Below, piece by piece: positions 48,112 to 60,297 of a stretch of DNA of 64,000 nt. Under the pieces are notes generated by a model. That model did not search any database, was not told the DNA's origin, and worked only from the letters and a program-made list of their open reading frames with translations. Every line of letters begins with the position of its first letter. Position 1 is the first letter of the stretch. The stretch comes from Pelodera strongyloides (lineage: Eukaryota > Nematoda > Chromadorea > Rhabditida > Rhabditidae). The translations under genes were made by a program, and so were the position numbers. The DNA is taken from the NCBI GenBank assembly GCA_036852015.1, contig JAANDG010000114.1, positions 248,001 to 312,000 of the forward strand, written 5' to 3'.

Positions 48112-51100
48112 GATTACCTGAGATATAAGTGATCGACTATTAAATACTTATGTCTGATTACATACAAAATTTCAAGATGACAACGAACGATTGGGAATAT
48201 AAGTAACAACAACGATGTACATCTTATGTGTGATAAATCACGTGAAACAAAAGCAAAAACCCATATCGTAAGGTACGTAGGGTCTTTGAGTACTCAACGA
48301 ACAAAAAACTAAGCCAAAGAGCATGGTACATTGGACAAACCTCTTATCAGTAAGAATGGAACTCATTGTCTAGCTGATAAAGGGGCACATGGTTAGGAAG
48401 AACGAAGGTGCGAAATAGTGTGGAGGTCTTAGTTTTGATCAATTTCTTAGCATTGTAGTATTTGTAGAACTATGTTACTTTATTTTATTTACCAACCTTG
48501 CGATATTTTAGTGTTGGATAACTGTAGAATTCCTACAAATCACAAATGTGCTATAGGAAGTGAATGGACCCATCCAAAATCAAAGAATAAAGAGAGTCAA
48601 AAATCATCTGCAACGTGATATATTTGTCTAATCAACTAATTTCTCCTACGACGTTACATCCCTTACTATGCTGCTTGCATTAACAAATGGTTGAAATATT
48701 TACCGAATATGTCTAGCTGTTGAGAGCAATTTAAAAACATTATAGTAGAAATAGTCAGCTTGGCTGGGGATAAAACGCGCGTGGCTAGCTAACTCGCCAA
48801 CCGATCGATAGAGCACAGTGACCGGGAGAGCGTCAGGGAGTTAGACAAATGTACTAAAAAGCACAACGAGAGTTTGACGTGTAAGAGGACAAAAATAAAT
48901 CCCAGTGGACTTGTCTTTAGATTCATCTTCTACTCAATGTTGAATTTCGTAAGATGCACTGTTGTTTAAATATTAGGTCTACAGCTCCATGTTCCGCCGG
49001 TTCAAAACAATTTTATTTATCCTGTGAGATGCCTATGGAACAAATCAGATGTCTGCTGCCTCAATGGCTTCTGAAAATATGTGCAAAGAAGAATAGGCGC
49101 ATACCGAGGATACCTGTTCATGGAAAAACCACATTCCAACAGATAATTATGGCCCATGCAAAAGGGATACAAATTCAAACCTATGTTTTCACATTGACAA
49201 AATTGACAGGTAAGACAAATTTGCGGATGTCTTAAATTAACGAACATAGGAAAAATATTAGTGCAACGCACAGGACTGTGACTCTTGTGTTAATAATATA
49301 TATAATCCAAGGAAATTTGGCGGTAACAAAAATGGAGGTCCTCTTATTTGCTGACCCTAGCACGTAGACGGTGCATGTGTGCCAGTGACCCTGCCGTATT
49401 GTACGCACTGTCTCTGTCAAGATCAATATATCCGATAGAGCATGGGGTCGAACGCACGTGGAGAAAATCTAATCTGACAAGTTATTGGACGCGCAAAACG
49501 TATTCGTATTTGGGGCAATATGTGTTATAGTATCTGGTAAATGCTCTTTTCGCCGTAATCATCAGCTTCTCATAGAGTCTCACAAGCGTAATGGCGAAGC
49601 GTTGAATGAATTATGACCTCTGAAAGATCATCAATTAATTGCTTCAAAATAATTTATTGAATTCACAGGTCTGTACAAATGCAAAAAAATCACCGGGAAA
49701 CACGTCATCATAAAACCCACATAGGAGTTTTATAGATACACCAATACTTTAGTTTATTTACTCGTTAAGCCGTCCATTCATTTGATCATTGATACAATTA
49801 GTTGGTTGCCATATTTTCTGCGTTCTCATGGCAACTAATATGTGGTGTGCATTCAGGTGTGTATTTGATTAAACCAAAGTTATTATTAAATTACTGAATA
49901 AAGTCGACAGATCATAAGTGAAGGGCAGTCTACAATCTATATAATGATAGTGTTCCCTTTATTCTAGTTGTAAACAAATTATGAACTGGCAATGAGCACT
50001 GAAATAAATTTGAAATTTGAAAATCTCTTACAACGGATTGAATCATGTTGGGGAAGACAGGCTTGTTCCATCGATTGGTAACTCGTATAAAACAAATTTT
50101 TAAGGATGTCTTGATGTTTGAAATCCTAGGAAAAATCTGAGCATCTCTGCCACGGACATCTCATTTGTTGGTGCCCTTTTTGTGCACCACAGCGAAAAGA
50201 AAAACAGAAACAGAAAACGAAAACGAAAAGGCGTCTGGGCAAATAACACGGCCGGCGGGAACACGCATACGTGTAATGTTTGACATCAACCATCGATGAA
50301 ATGGACGCTCCGATGTTTTCCTTGGCACTGAGTTCTGAAAAAAGTATCTGTTTAAGGAATGTTCAGGTTAAATACGGTTTAATTTTGCTCCCTAAAGATC
50401 TTAATGAAGCTGCAGTCGCTGAAGTGGTACGCGTACACTTCATATAGCGTCATTAAATTTCACGCGACAAATGGTACGCAATTAATTGTAAAGACATACT
50501 TTGGTGTTATTGTGAAACAACTCACTTTTGACACCATGCCTGACATGCAAAATTTCCACGATGCTACAGATCGAAGAGGGGCAATGATGAGATGGAATAC
50601 ATATGACATGGAGATGAATATGGCCGGAAGTACCAAACTCTTTGTTTTGTAGCGGATATTGATGATATTCCATATGTCTCATTTTTTTTCAACCTTATCC
50701 ACCTTTTTGGATATTATCTCACACTCAGCTGCAGTCCAAACACGGTGACCCATCGGTTCTGCTCTCGACCTGTCCAAGCCTTATCTTTAGAGAGTATATT
50801 GGTTGCGATCTTGTTGATGAAAAACGTACGGTTCTGATTCCCTTACGCTAAGCGCGTGAATCTATTAATCATCACTCTAGAGGTGTTTTGTGCGTTTTAG
50901 TACCGGCTTGTTTCGATATGGCTCCCGGTTACATAGTATAGTTTTCAAGTAAAGTTTATTTTCTTTCCAGGATGCCCTCGGTTGTGACATATCAGATATG
51001 GCAATTTACTCCACATGTCAAAGCTAAAAAAACAGTAGCATAAAAAACACACCGTTTATGGGCTGAGGCTCATGTCAAGTATATACTACCAAGTAGTAAA

Positions 51101-52390
51101 CCAACATTATAATTTATTGACAGCACGAATAACAAGTATTTTCTTGGCAGAATGAACATCGTGGTTCCCTCAAAATGAAACAGTTCAAGAGACCAAAAAC
51201 CCGAAAATTCAGACTTTAACGGCTTATATGTCCTGTATGCATTTGCGCTAACATTTGAATAAGTGTCCGAGAGACAACTGAGTTGCATCTTGGCTTTCCC
51301 CAAAATTCTAAACCTTTTCGTTCTTCCTGCACGGTGGCTGCAATAAACCAAAATGTTGAAGGAGTAAGAGACCGTCTTTTTGGTGAATCATTGACACGAA
51401 TTGTAAGCATTGGCAGTTTTTTTCCGTGCTGTATTTAATCCATTTCGCTGATATGGCTGAACCGATGACCAAAATGGTGATTGAGACCAGATAAGGAGGA
51501 AACAGAGAAGAGAGCGAACTTGAATATAAAGAAAAATGAGGGAGAGGGAGAGAGAAGCATACAAAGGGAAGTATGAGACAGACAAAGGGAAGTGAGAGAG
51601 TGAGAAACTCCTCATGTCTAAGGTAAGAAACAAACTGACTAGCAAACAGTTGGCGAATAGTGAACTTCGATAATGTATGGTTTCACCTTTTTGGAATAAA
51701 AAGGTTTTTATTGAGGATATGCAATTAACACATCTCAAAAGGTGACCCTACGATACCATGACGAAGGTGATTTATGCATAAAATTACAGTTAATTCAATG
51801 CACAAATAAACTGTGCCTTCAGTTACCGTCTTAGGAAGACGTCTGGCGGAAAAAATATGCATGCTGAACCAGTTGGCTACTTTTACTTCCTAAACATTAT
51901 GAACAGTGTCGTAAGAGAAGTTAGGTAATTGTAGGTATAGTGAAATATTTCTACTTCACCTTATGTTTTAATGCTGACAAAGAGCGCTCAAAAAGTATAA
52001 CACCTACTGGGGTCTCCGGCTTCTAATTATGCATAAATGACGACTCTGCTCAAACAATGACCAGTAAGAACCTATGCGACGAAACATCCTTCAAACTCCA
52101 TATTAGAGAGTTCGACAGGTTCCAAATATTTCAGTGGAGTTGGTGTTTCTATTTGCCTTGGTTAGGGTTTATTGGTGAATCACGGATTTCCACTTGTGCT
52201 TTGGGATTTCTCATCGTTTCTCGTAATACCTCCGCTATCTGTGATGTGTGATAACATACATGGGAGGGCAGATAGAGCATCTGATTCAGACTAGAGTCGA
52301 ATTCCAGAATAAAAGGCGATTCGGACTAACGGAAAGTCAGTGTCACACACTCCTTCCCAACTGCTCCCGACACGTTTGGATATCGACTAT
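48112..52390. other. Intergenic between divergent genes
   Basis: 4.3 kb between the starts of the minus-strand transporter and the plus-strand lipase, so both promoters should lie here. It contains a purine-rich stretch at about 51480-51610 and the second copy of the 44-bp repeat (51707-51750). The frame at 50404-50652 has no splice support. Confidence 0.45.
51707..51750. repeat. Dispersed 44-bp repeat, copy 2
   Basis: TTTATTGAGGATATGCAATT, then AACACATCTCAAAAGGTGAC and CCTA. It is nearly identical to 22917-22960. Confidence 0.8.
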
Positions 52391-54547
52391 ATGAATATGA
52401 TCCTCCGGGTGCTCTGTTTGTTCTCTCTCGCCATTTTAGTACATTCGGTAAGTGACTTCACTCTGCGTATTATTGCGCATTATTCCTCCAATTGTGGGAT
52501 TATGAGTTTATTTAACTTTTAACCTTTTAAAGTGACTGACTTCGTTGTGCAAGTGTACTCCTATTCAGTATGCCGCGTACGATGAATCAGAAGCTAGAGG
52601 ATTTTTCGATTTGGCCGCAGCAACCTATGCCAATCCAGCAGATGATGACACTCGTAATAAATGCTTCCAAAGAAGTTTCGCTTCTTACCAATTTCGCACA
52701 GTAATGGCTCAAAATGTCGAATGCGACTGGGTAAGTGTCTTCATTTTAAGTGCTCTGCGTTTTAGTGATTGATGTACTAGCCAAAACTGTTGAAGCATAT
52801 TTTAAAGCGACAGCTTTTTTTAAGTTTGACAGGCTATTCCTACGTAATTTTTTTGTGTGAGAGGTACATTACACCAATTTTTATGGGGAACCAATATAAT
52901 ATTTATTGATCATTGTGTATTTCAGAGAGCTAACAAATGCAACATGTATGTTGCGTACTCTGCCAATTCGGACACGTATGTGATTGCTTACCGTGGAACT
53001 GACGGACTGAGCCAACTATTTGATGAAATGAAAACTGGAGTACAGAAGTACATTGACTACAACGATGGACCTGCAGGAAGTAAGCTATTTACATTAAAAA
53101 ATTGAACCGGCTATCAGAATGTCGGTCGATTTTGAGTGGACCTTTTTTGGACATAACTAAAAGACAATTTTCACAAAAAAATTTTTTTTTAGATCAGCAA
53201 TATGTTGGAAAAGTCAACAAATACTTCTACAATGTTCTCAATGCAACGTTCTGGGACAATGCGATTATTCCTGCAATCAAGTTGGTAACTTCCGTTCCTT
53301 GTAGACTATGCCATGAGTATAGCGGTATTTTCTCCCACAATCAAAAAACTGATGTCGTTCCAAAATAACTCTAATCGTAACTTTTAAACTTTGGTGCAAA
53401 AATATTTGTGCTGTTTTAAGGGCTCAACGATACATATTGGTATTTTTAGAACAAGGACAGCAACTACCAAATTTTGGATCACAGGACATTCTTTGGGTGG
53501 TTCACTGGCCGCTCTCACAGCTTTTCGTCTTTCAGTACAAGGTCTTGTACCTATGGAAAACGTGCGTAAAACAAATACATTTATACGTTTTCCTTACAAA
53601 ATAGTGAATCTGTCCTAAATTTGCGGTTACAATTTACAAATACATATTTCCTTATAACTATGGTATTAGGAATGCTTAAAGCGAAATACTGGCCGGTTTT
53701 TGAAACGCAACGAGTGCACCAGCATTCTTATGCAGCTTATGCAAATGAAGATAAATTAGAATAAAAAATCGAGCTAATTTCGAGCAAATTAGCATAAATT
53801 AGAATTCAGCTGTCCAGGATGCGTTTCAAAAACCGCCGGTATTTCGCTTTAGGTAAAGTTCACAACTTGTCACTTTTCAGATACGTATGATTTCGTACGG
53901 AGAACCCCGGACAGGTGACTGGAACTTTGCGCAAAACTACCAAGCGCAGGTACCAAATTCGTGGAGAGTGATCCATTATGAGGATCCGATTCCCCATCTC
54001 CCACCCAATGAGGATCTAAGCTCAACACCCGGAAAACCATACCACCACGCAAGAGAAATCTGGTTAGTGTTTTTCTCTATATGTTTGTAAACCAACATAA
54101 AATCTTCCTTTTTTTCAATCCCAGTTTCTTTTAAGGGAAACCCTGTTTAACACACTTTCCTTTTAGGTACACCAATGAAAAGATGACGTCGCATAAGGAA
54201 TGTGACGAACATAATGGCGAGGACAGGAGTTGCAGTGACAAGAGCGACTTTAAAATCATCTTAAACTTTGTAGGTTTTAAAAGTTTGCATTGAACGTGTA
54301 TATATTTTTACCAAGGCATTTGCTAACACCACTTGTGGAAGTTTCTTTGACTACAAGGGTTGCTCCATATGTATGTCGAGAACATCGCTTATATGAAGAC
54401 TCTTAATTAAAGTACTGATTTTAGTTCAACAACGAGCACCTAAAATACTTCGGCACCAAATTTCCCGACTACGGAGTACACGGATGTTCGGCATCTGGCA
54501 TTTCTGTGATGATCTCGCTGCTTTTTGCACTGTATAAACTTCTTTGA
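52391..54547 (+). CDS. Secreted class 3 lipase (alpha/beta-hydrolase), 8 exons, 326 aa
   Basis: Exons 52391-52447, 52569-52730, 52926-53079, 53193-53280, 53450-53561, 53881-54062, 54167-54269, 54425-54547; total 981 nt in consistent phase. The first exon encodes a signal peptide (MNMILRVLCLFSLAILVHS). The mature part has ARGFFDLAAATYAN, YVIAYRGTDGLSQLFDE (oxyanion-loop region), the nucleophile elbow TGHSLGGSLAALTAF, RMISYGEPRTGDWNFA, and YEDPIPHLPP with the likely catalytic Asp. PYHHAREIWY carries the likely catalytic His. This set is diagnostic of Lipase_3 (PF01764), which hydrolyses acylglycerols; nematodes have many secreted copies. Cysteines are plentiful, as in secreted proteins. The C-terminus (GCSASG then ISVMISLLFALYKLL) is hydrophobic with a small-residue site, so a GPI anchor is possible. 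A MITE-like element sits in the fifth intron. Confidence 0.95.
53675..53852. mobile_element. MITE-like element with about 33-35 bp inverted ends
   Basis: The left end reads CTTAAAGCGAAATACTGGCC, then GGTTTTTGAAACGCA. The right end, reverse-complemented, reads CTAAAGCGAAATACCGGCGG, then TTTTTGAAACGCA. The interior is about 110 bp, A+T-rich, with repeated AAATTAG words. It has no coding capacity. It lies in the fifth intron of the lipase gene, ending 28 bp before the next exon. Confidence 0.82.
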
Positions 54548-55572
54548 ACCATTCCAACATACGAGTAATAAACTAATGCTTTACGCTTCCAGTGTTTCGC
54601 ATTCGAGTTTAGTGCAACATATATTAGGATGCAAATACCTTTCCATCAGCATTATATACATTTTTCGGACTAATTTATAGTGATTACACAGAAATTTATT
54701 TGCACTGTTCTTAGAAAAGATTCACTCATTCACTAAGCATTGATAAGGATGGGGCTGAGTGAAGGGGTGTCGCAAACGGTTGACAAGAAGAAGAAAAAAC
54801 GCCTTGTGACGTAAATTTACTGACCTTACCAGACCAGAAAGTAGTTGTGTCTTATACATAAACCACACAAAACAAGCATTAGTCATCTGTTTTCCTCAAG
54901 TACTTCTTACTGATGATCATGTTATTGAAGTTAAAGATACAACTGGGTCCCCATACAACAGACAACTGGAAAACACTAACAATGGGCTTAAAATGAAGGA
55001 TATCAAAAATTGTGTTTCACGCACACAAATTTCTCAAGCATGAGCGCTTAACATCTGGGTTTCGTTCATTGGTTCTTTCAGCTTTTCGCTTTTGCTACGA
55101 TACGTGTTGAGTGATGTGCACCGATACGTTTTGTCAGAAAAAAAGGGAATAATTTTACATAAACACGCCTTCAATTTTCAAATAATGCACTGAAAACGTA
55201 TTTTTTCGAAATCACGTTTGCTTCAACCTTGGATTTTGATAGAAACAAGATAAAATGGGCGGGCTTGTGGTTTTCCGCCTGATAGTCGTGTTTGTTTCTC
55301 TGCTCACTGTTTTGTCAATAAATAGTCGATACCAAGAAGCATTCGCCCGTACCGATGTGTTATCAAGCGTTATCATACATGTTATATACATTTGCTCGCT
55401 CATGTTTTGTATCCTCTTACATAAGGAGCTATATACTTTTAATGTTATTTTGCAGTGCGGTTCCTTTTCTCTATGTTCCCAGTGAGATAAAGAATGAATG
55501 CTCCCATATCTTTATAAGGTCTGTCTATTTAACAAGCGAAGCTAACAAGATCCATATATTCCAGCACTAATC
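54548..55572. other. Intergenic, lipase 3' UTR and acyltransferase upstream
   Basis: AATAAA at 54567-54572 lies 20 bp after the lipase stop and is its probable polyadenylation signal. No gene is seen in the rest. Confidence 0.55.
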
Positions 55573-57344
55573 ATGAACGGGTGTTCGAGAAAAAGACTGC
55601 AGAAATGCACTACAAGAGATGAACTGTTATACATGTCATCTTTGATTGACCATGAAAAACTCGAGAATGTTCCCATTAAGTGAGTGCTAACCAAAATGGT
55701 AGTGTTATTTTCGAAACTAGTCTTCGTTGTTTTACCAATTAAAGATGAATTGATGTTAAACACAAGTAAACATTCCACTCGATTGCTTACAATTAGATAA
55801 TAAGAAACATACAATTTGAAATTTAAAATTTCTTTTAGACGCGAAGAGCGTGCACCTTTGTTCAAGGGAGTACATTTATGTTGTGTAGTTTGTTCTGTTT
55901 CACAGGAGTACTATCGACTATATTGCAAATGGTGTGGTTAGGACCATTAATACACAAGCGGCATACTATTCTCACGAGAGGGGCACTTATTTCTTTATCC
56001 AAAAGGAGTTCAACACTAAATTGTGAGTTTTCAGCACTTCATTTTCGAATTTATTTTTCCATTATGAGCGTGGCCCAAAAAGTGACCAAGATAAGCAGGT
56101 GATCCCCAAAATGTGTTTTATATGAAAATCGATATTTTAGGACGTACATTTATGTCGGGCACACGGGCTCGGCGGACGCCGAGAAATATCGTTTTGTTGT
56201 CGTTGAATTCATCAAGTTAATCGGTTTAGTCGATAATCCCAAGCACTTCATTCTGTACGGCGACCGGATTACGGCTCACTTGGTAGGTTTCTACTCGACC
56301 ATGTACTGAAGTGACTTTGTTCAATAAAATAATTCAAGAGACAAAAAGTCCGCTCTCGGAAAGAGCTATACATTTTGTTTTACAGTTCGCCGACGTGGTG
56401 CTGAGTTCGATTTGGAAACTCCGTTTAGTTGAGTCGGTACCATGTTACATTGACAAGGGTGCCCCAGATGAAGAACTTGCAAACCTACCTGACCTAGCTG
56501 TTCCTGAAGGGTGAGTTTTCGTAGTTACGGCTCGGAATGTAGTGGGCTAAGTGTGTGCCTGCCTGTATATAAATACTATACATCTAAAGCCGAAATTTTT
56601 TAGTTACGAGTTGGGTGATATTCAGGAGAATGATGTTGAGCATGTAAACAAACGTTGGAAATACTCAACAGCCGGAACAGACGCAATGATAAGGTACATT
56701 TTTTTATCATCTAAAAAATCATAGATGTTGCTGGAAACAAGAACTTCAATATTATTTGGAACTAGGCTACCGTTTTGAAGATTAACTGAGAACGTTTTGT
56801 TACAGAGACCGTATTGCCAAATTTCCCACCACGGCTGTGCGCCATAATGGAGAACTCGTTGGTTGGTTGTTGAGCAGCGAGGACTCGCAAATATTCCATC
56901 TCTATGTGGAAGAGGAGCACAGGGGAAAGAGACTCGGACTCGCATTGACTAACGAAACGCTGAAAAAGATGCTCAGGTGAACATTCATTTAAAAGACAAT
57001 ACGGGTAGATGTGTTTAAAAAGCTGCAGCCGAATAATTCGCAAACTAGCATGCCATAGTCGCACAACATATTATTGGGCATGAAATAGCAGTTTGTTAAG
57101 AACACAATTGTGTCTGACAACTGTGCCTGATGCGCCCTCCAAGAACAAGTACAACGTCTCTCCATTCAGGTTCGGCATGCCTAAACCCCATGCGCATATC
57201 GTGCACGAAAACTACACTCAACTCAAGATCATGGATCAGAGGCGCATTCATAAAGACGAGTATGGTCTTCCTATTCTGACATACTGGTACGTGTTCACAC
57301 CCGACAGCAATGCATGCCGACCCGGACGAACGGATAAAAAATAA
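55573..57344 (+). CDS. GNAT-fold N-acyltransferase, GLYAT/FR47-like (7 exons, 331 aa)
   Basis: Exons 55573-55679, 55906-56022, 56141-56282, 56386-56510, 56604-56693, 56806-56976, 57101-57344 (TAA); total 996 nt in consistent phase. The N-terminal half (RDELLYMSSLIDHEKLENVP, ERGTYFFIQKEF, KYRFVVVEFIKLIGLVDNPK) is laid out like the GLYAT-type N-terminal domain. The C-terminal half has the GNAT core: KRWKYSTAGTDAMIRDRIAK, TTAVRHNGELVGWLLSSED, the beta-4 strand FHLYVEEEHRGKRLGLALT with the acyl-CoA pyrophosphate loop HRGKRLG, and GLPILTYWYVF at the end. Such enzymes move acyl groups from CoA to amines, for example glycine. Acceptor TATTCCAG lies eight bases before the chosen ATG, which fits a trans-spliced start, though PALI upstream is also in frame. 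The substrate is unknown. Confidence 0.88.
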
Positions 57345-58362
57345 GTCCATAGAAAAACTAATTTATTTGTTTGCCTCTCTCTGTCTCCGTCATTATTAGA
57401 CATTACAATTATTCTGTTGTAATTGCTACAAATTCGAATATTCAGAAAAATAGGAACTCATTGATTGAAACATCAGTCGCCATGAATAAAAGTTCGTTAG
57501 CCATTAATTCCGATAAGAACAGTGTTAGAACGGCTTTTCTCAAACAAAACCCTGCTATCATTCCCTCCATGGAAATCACAATCATCAAATCGGATAACTT
57601 AACTTGCTAGAAAACAGAAGATATGTGATGTGGTGCATCGAAGAATGGCATAACTTTATTTCCGAAAAGATACTATAATCAAGTACAATAATAAACAGCG
57701 GACATAACTCTTCAAAGCCTCAGTAAATGATAAATGAAATCAACTACGGCTAAAACCTACTGATAGAAAATAAGTGTGAGCATTTATGGCAAAAAATGGA
57801 GATATAGATGTACAAGACAAAAAGAATTACCCATACGTAATCACAGGAGGAATTGAGCTATTTAAGTGAGATGCTCTTTGAAAATGCAAAATAATACATT
57901 TATAAACATTTTGTGGGCCAAACCATGCATCAGGTACATAATTAATGCAAAAAAGGCCTTAGACAAAAAGAATGGTTAGGGACTTAAGAATATTAATAGA
58001 CAAAAGTGCGATTTTGGTACAGGATGATTAATATGTTATCTGCTAGTAAGTCGGGTACTCGTTCCATAAATTTTTTAGTATATAATTAAGCGTCCTAAAG
58101 GGCAAAATTAAAAAAAAGTTAATCTTTAGTTAATATAACAAATTAATCTAAAGCACACATCGAGCTATGTTGCTGACAGGCCTGCCACACGAAACTGATG
58201 AGACTAACTATTCATAATACAGTGAGAGTACACGATACTAACAATTCGCAACTAAACACACAAAGTTATGTAAAATAAACTTAGGCATGACGAGCCAAAT
58301 CAAAAAGTGAGTTATGTTCGCTTTCACGGATCCAAACAGGGTGCATTGATTTTCCTCAATTC
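57345..58362. other. Intergenic between convergent genes
   Basis: 1 kb, A+T-rich, holding the 3' UTRs of the acyltransferase (+) and of the exon group ending at 58363 (minus). The frame at 57371-57610 is not supported by splice signals. Confidence 0.5.
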
Positions 58363-58920
58363 TCAAGCTAACGGTTGATAATTGGGGCTACCATTCCCAG
58401 GGCTCGAACAGGGCTCGTCAAATTGAATGAAGTGGAAGGGCGGCTTGGTTCCCACCACTCTACTCTCCTCCTGCAAACACATGGATTTGCTCTTTTTTTA
58501 ATACATAACACACTTAAAAGAATGCGAATTTGAGCATGTGTCATTATTTTCCTCATCACGAAATTGAAATTTGTACGCTGATTAGGTCGCCGAAAAAAAA
58601 GAGCGGGTATGGAAAAAAATCGTCCGTATCACACATAAATTTAAAAATTTAAAAATTAAAATTTAAAAATTTAAAATTTAAGTATTTATCTATTAATATT
58701 TTAAAATTTAAATATTTAAAATTTAAGTATTTATCATTGCCATTGACAAAATTGAAATTATATATTGTTAATCTAACCGAGGGCTTGGGGAATAAAACCG
58801 CGTCGAAGTTGTGCATACAAGGCAATGAATCAATAGATGTTTACCAGAGTTATTGCTTGTGTTTCAGGGTCACGAAATTGGTAGTGTATCGTTCTTTTCT
58901 TCATAACCAGTTCAACTTTT
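58363..58920 (-). CDS. Last two exons of an unrecognised minus-strand gene
   Basis: Exon 58920-58845 (acceptor AACGTCCAG, donor CTG|GTAAAC) encodes KVELVMKKRTIHYQFRD, then PETQAITL. It joins in phase 0 to exon 58470-58363 (acceptor TGTTTGCAG), which encodes EESRVVGTKPPFHFIQFDEP, then CSSPGNGSPNYQPLA and TGA. The first exon needs a preceding exon that ends with two bases of a codon, exactly as the exon at 62858-62968 does. The peptides resemble each other: KVELVMKKRTIHYQFRD against RPVEMVVKRPIIAYECWDR. I do not know the family. They may be the 3' end of the F-box gene upstream, but the joining exon was not found. Confidence 0.6.
58471..58844. repeat. Intron with an AAATTTAAAA-type low-complexity tract
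   Basis: From about 58638 to 58736 the sequence is almost only A and T, built of repeated AAATTTAAAA and ATTTAAGTATTTATC words. The two AAAATTTAAGTATTTATC copies are about 50 bp apart. It is a decayed tandem or low-complexity tract in an intron. Confidence 0.75.
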
Positions 58921-59134
58921 CTGGACGTTGGTGATGCATAGTTGAACGCAACTTCGTACGAGGATACGATTGTTCTCGTATACTCCTGCAATATCATATA
59001 TTAATATCACGGGAGAAAACCTGGAATAAAAGGTTCTCGCGTTAGCAGTACACTTACTTAAAAACAATGAACTCCTAATTTGTTGTGGATAAAGTAAATT
59101 GGGCAATCTGTGAAGTGCAAAAAAAGAGTTCAAC

Positions 59135-60297
59135 CCACTTGTTGCTCATAAAGTGTCTTATGGTTCGCAGACACACCACGTCGCACCTAAAGAATTACAC
59201 CGATCAATCATAGCAACGCTTCAGCTGTCGTAGCACAATAAGAGCACTGAAGCGATGGCTGCTTAACGCACTATAATGTGAGAGCCTTATGGTTAGATTG
59301 TTTTGATGTACCCTTTTGTTTCTAACTAATGCAGAAAGAGAGCTTAACTTTGCGGTCAGGCATTTTTTTTATGTTTGATCTTATTTGATATCATTTCCAG
59401 AATAGACCTGCTAGTGCTTTGTCGCCTCAATTCAAACATACCTCGGTTATCAATTCGAGCCCTTGGAAGTGGAATTTTCCGCTACACCCGGAAATCGAGT
59501 CTCTGTCAAGCGACTTCCCTAGTACGCGAGGATTGTCCTTTGTAAAATCCGTTACGATGAACCCTGCGAATGTGATTCAGATCAATTTAGCGAAGCGAAG
59601 TGCAACTGTTCAGTTGTGGTAGATTTTTAATTTTTTAATCAAAATTTGGTGTAAAAACGCGTAAACGAACCATCTGAGAAAAATCTCATGACCGAAACAG
59701 CAGACAAGTCGGAACCATCATCATCCTAAAAACTATTTATTAGGAGGATCCATACAAATACTTAATATGACACTTCCGGGTCAAACACAAATAAGCTGGC
59801 CATAAGTAAATATGCAAAGCGTGAATGGAAATTTTGAGTAGTGCGCATTACGAAGTAACACCAAAAGGAACACCAAAAGTGTCACTCACCAAAGTGTTGT
59901 TCGTGCTGACATAAATACCATCAAATCGTAGTTTCGGAACATTGAGGGTGAGAGAAAACCAGGAAAAATTCTGGCCTTTCCTCGCTGCCGCTTCGCTCAA
60001 CTTGGGACAGTGGGTGTTTCGGAAGACCCTTCTCCAGAGAACGTTGGATCTGAAGTAAACCTTGCAGTTCGTTCAGGGTATGCAACTTATTGTGTGGTAA
60101 TGTTAAACAGAGAAAGCCTCAATCTCTCATAATCGACCATAATGCATTGATAAGAGCATACCTGCTTGTAATGTAAAACTGGCAGGATACTTCCGTTAGT
60201 GCTAGTATGTCGTTAAAATGTATCTCCTGGGTGGCAACAAGGTGGAGTATCAGGTCCAGCATTTCTGAGGAAAGGCCATTGAAGTGGCATGGCAGTT
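59135..60297 (-). CDS. F-box protein exons, FBXO9-like
   Basis: Exon 60297-60162 (acceptor TTTACTTTCAG) encodes LPCHFNGLSSEMLDLILHLV...FNDILALTEVSCQFYITS, an F-box pattern: LP, then hydrophobics, then L.L..VS..FY. It joins in phase to exon 60049-59890: SNVLWRRVFRNTHCPKLSEA, then FSLTLNVPKLRFDGIYVSTN and NTL. LW+..F and RFDGIYVS recall FBXO9, whose F-box is followed by R[VM]RFDG[VI]Y[IV]S. A third exon, 59186-59135, adds VRRGVSANHKTLYEQQV and matches the R.GE..L position of that family less surely. F-box proteins bind SKP1 and recruit substrates to SCF ubiquitin ligases. Earlier exons and the C-terminus are not resolved. An exon reading DCPIYFIHNKLGVHCF (59103 down) hits a TAA just before its donor, so the gene may be broken or the model wrong. 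Confidence 0.62.

Noticed and set aside
59402..59622. Exon-like frames on both strands (plus: SALSPQFKHTS...VQLW; minus: GFIVTDFTKDNPRV...LITE)
   Set aside because: Each has a plausible acceptor, but the minus one does not fit the phase of its neighbours and the plus one has no partner exons. I could not decide between them.
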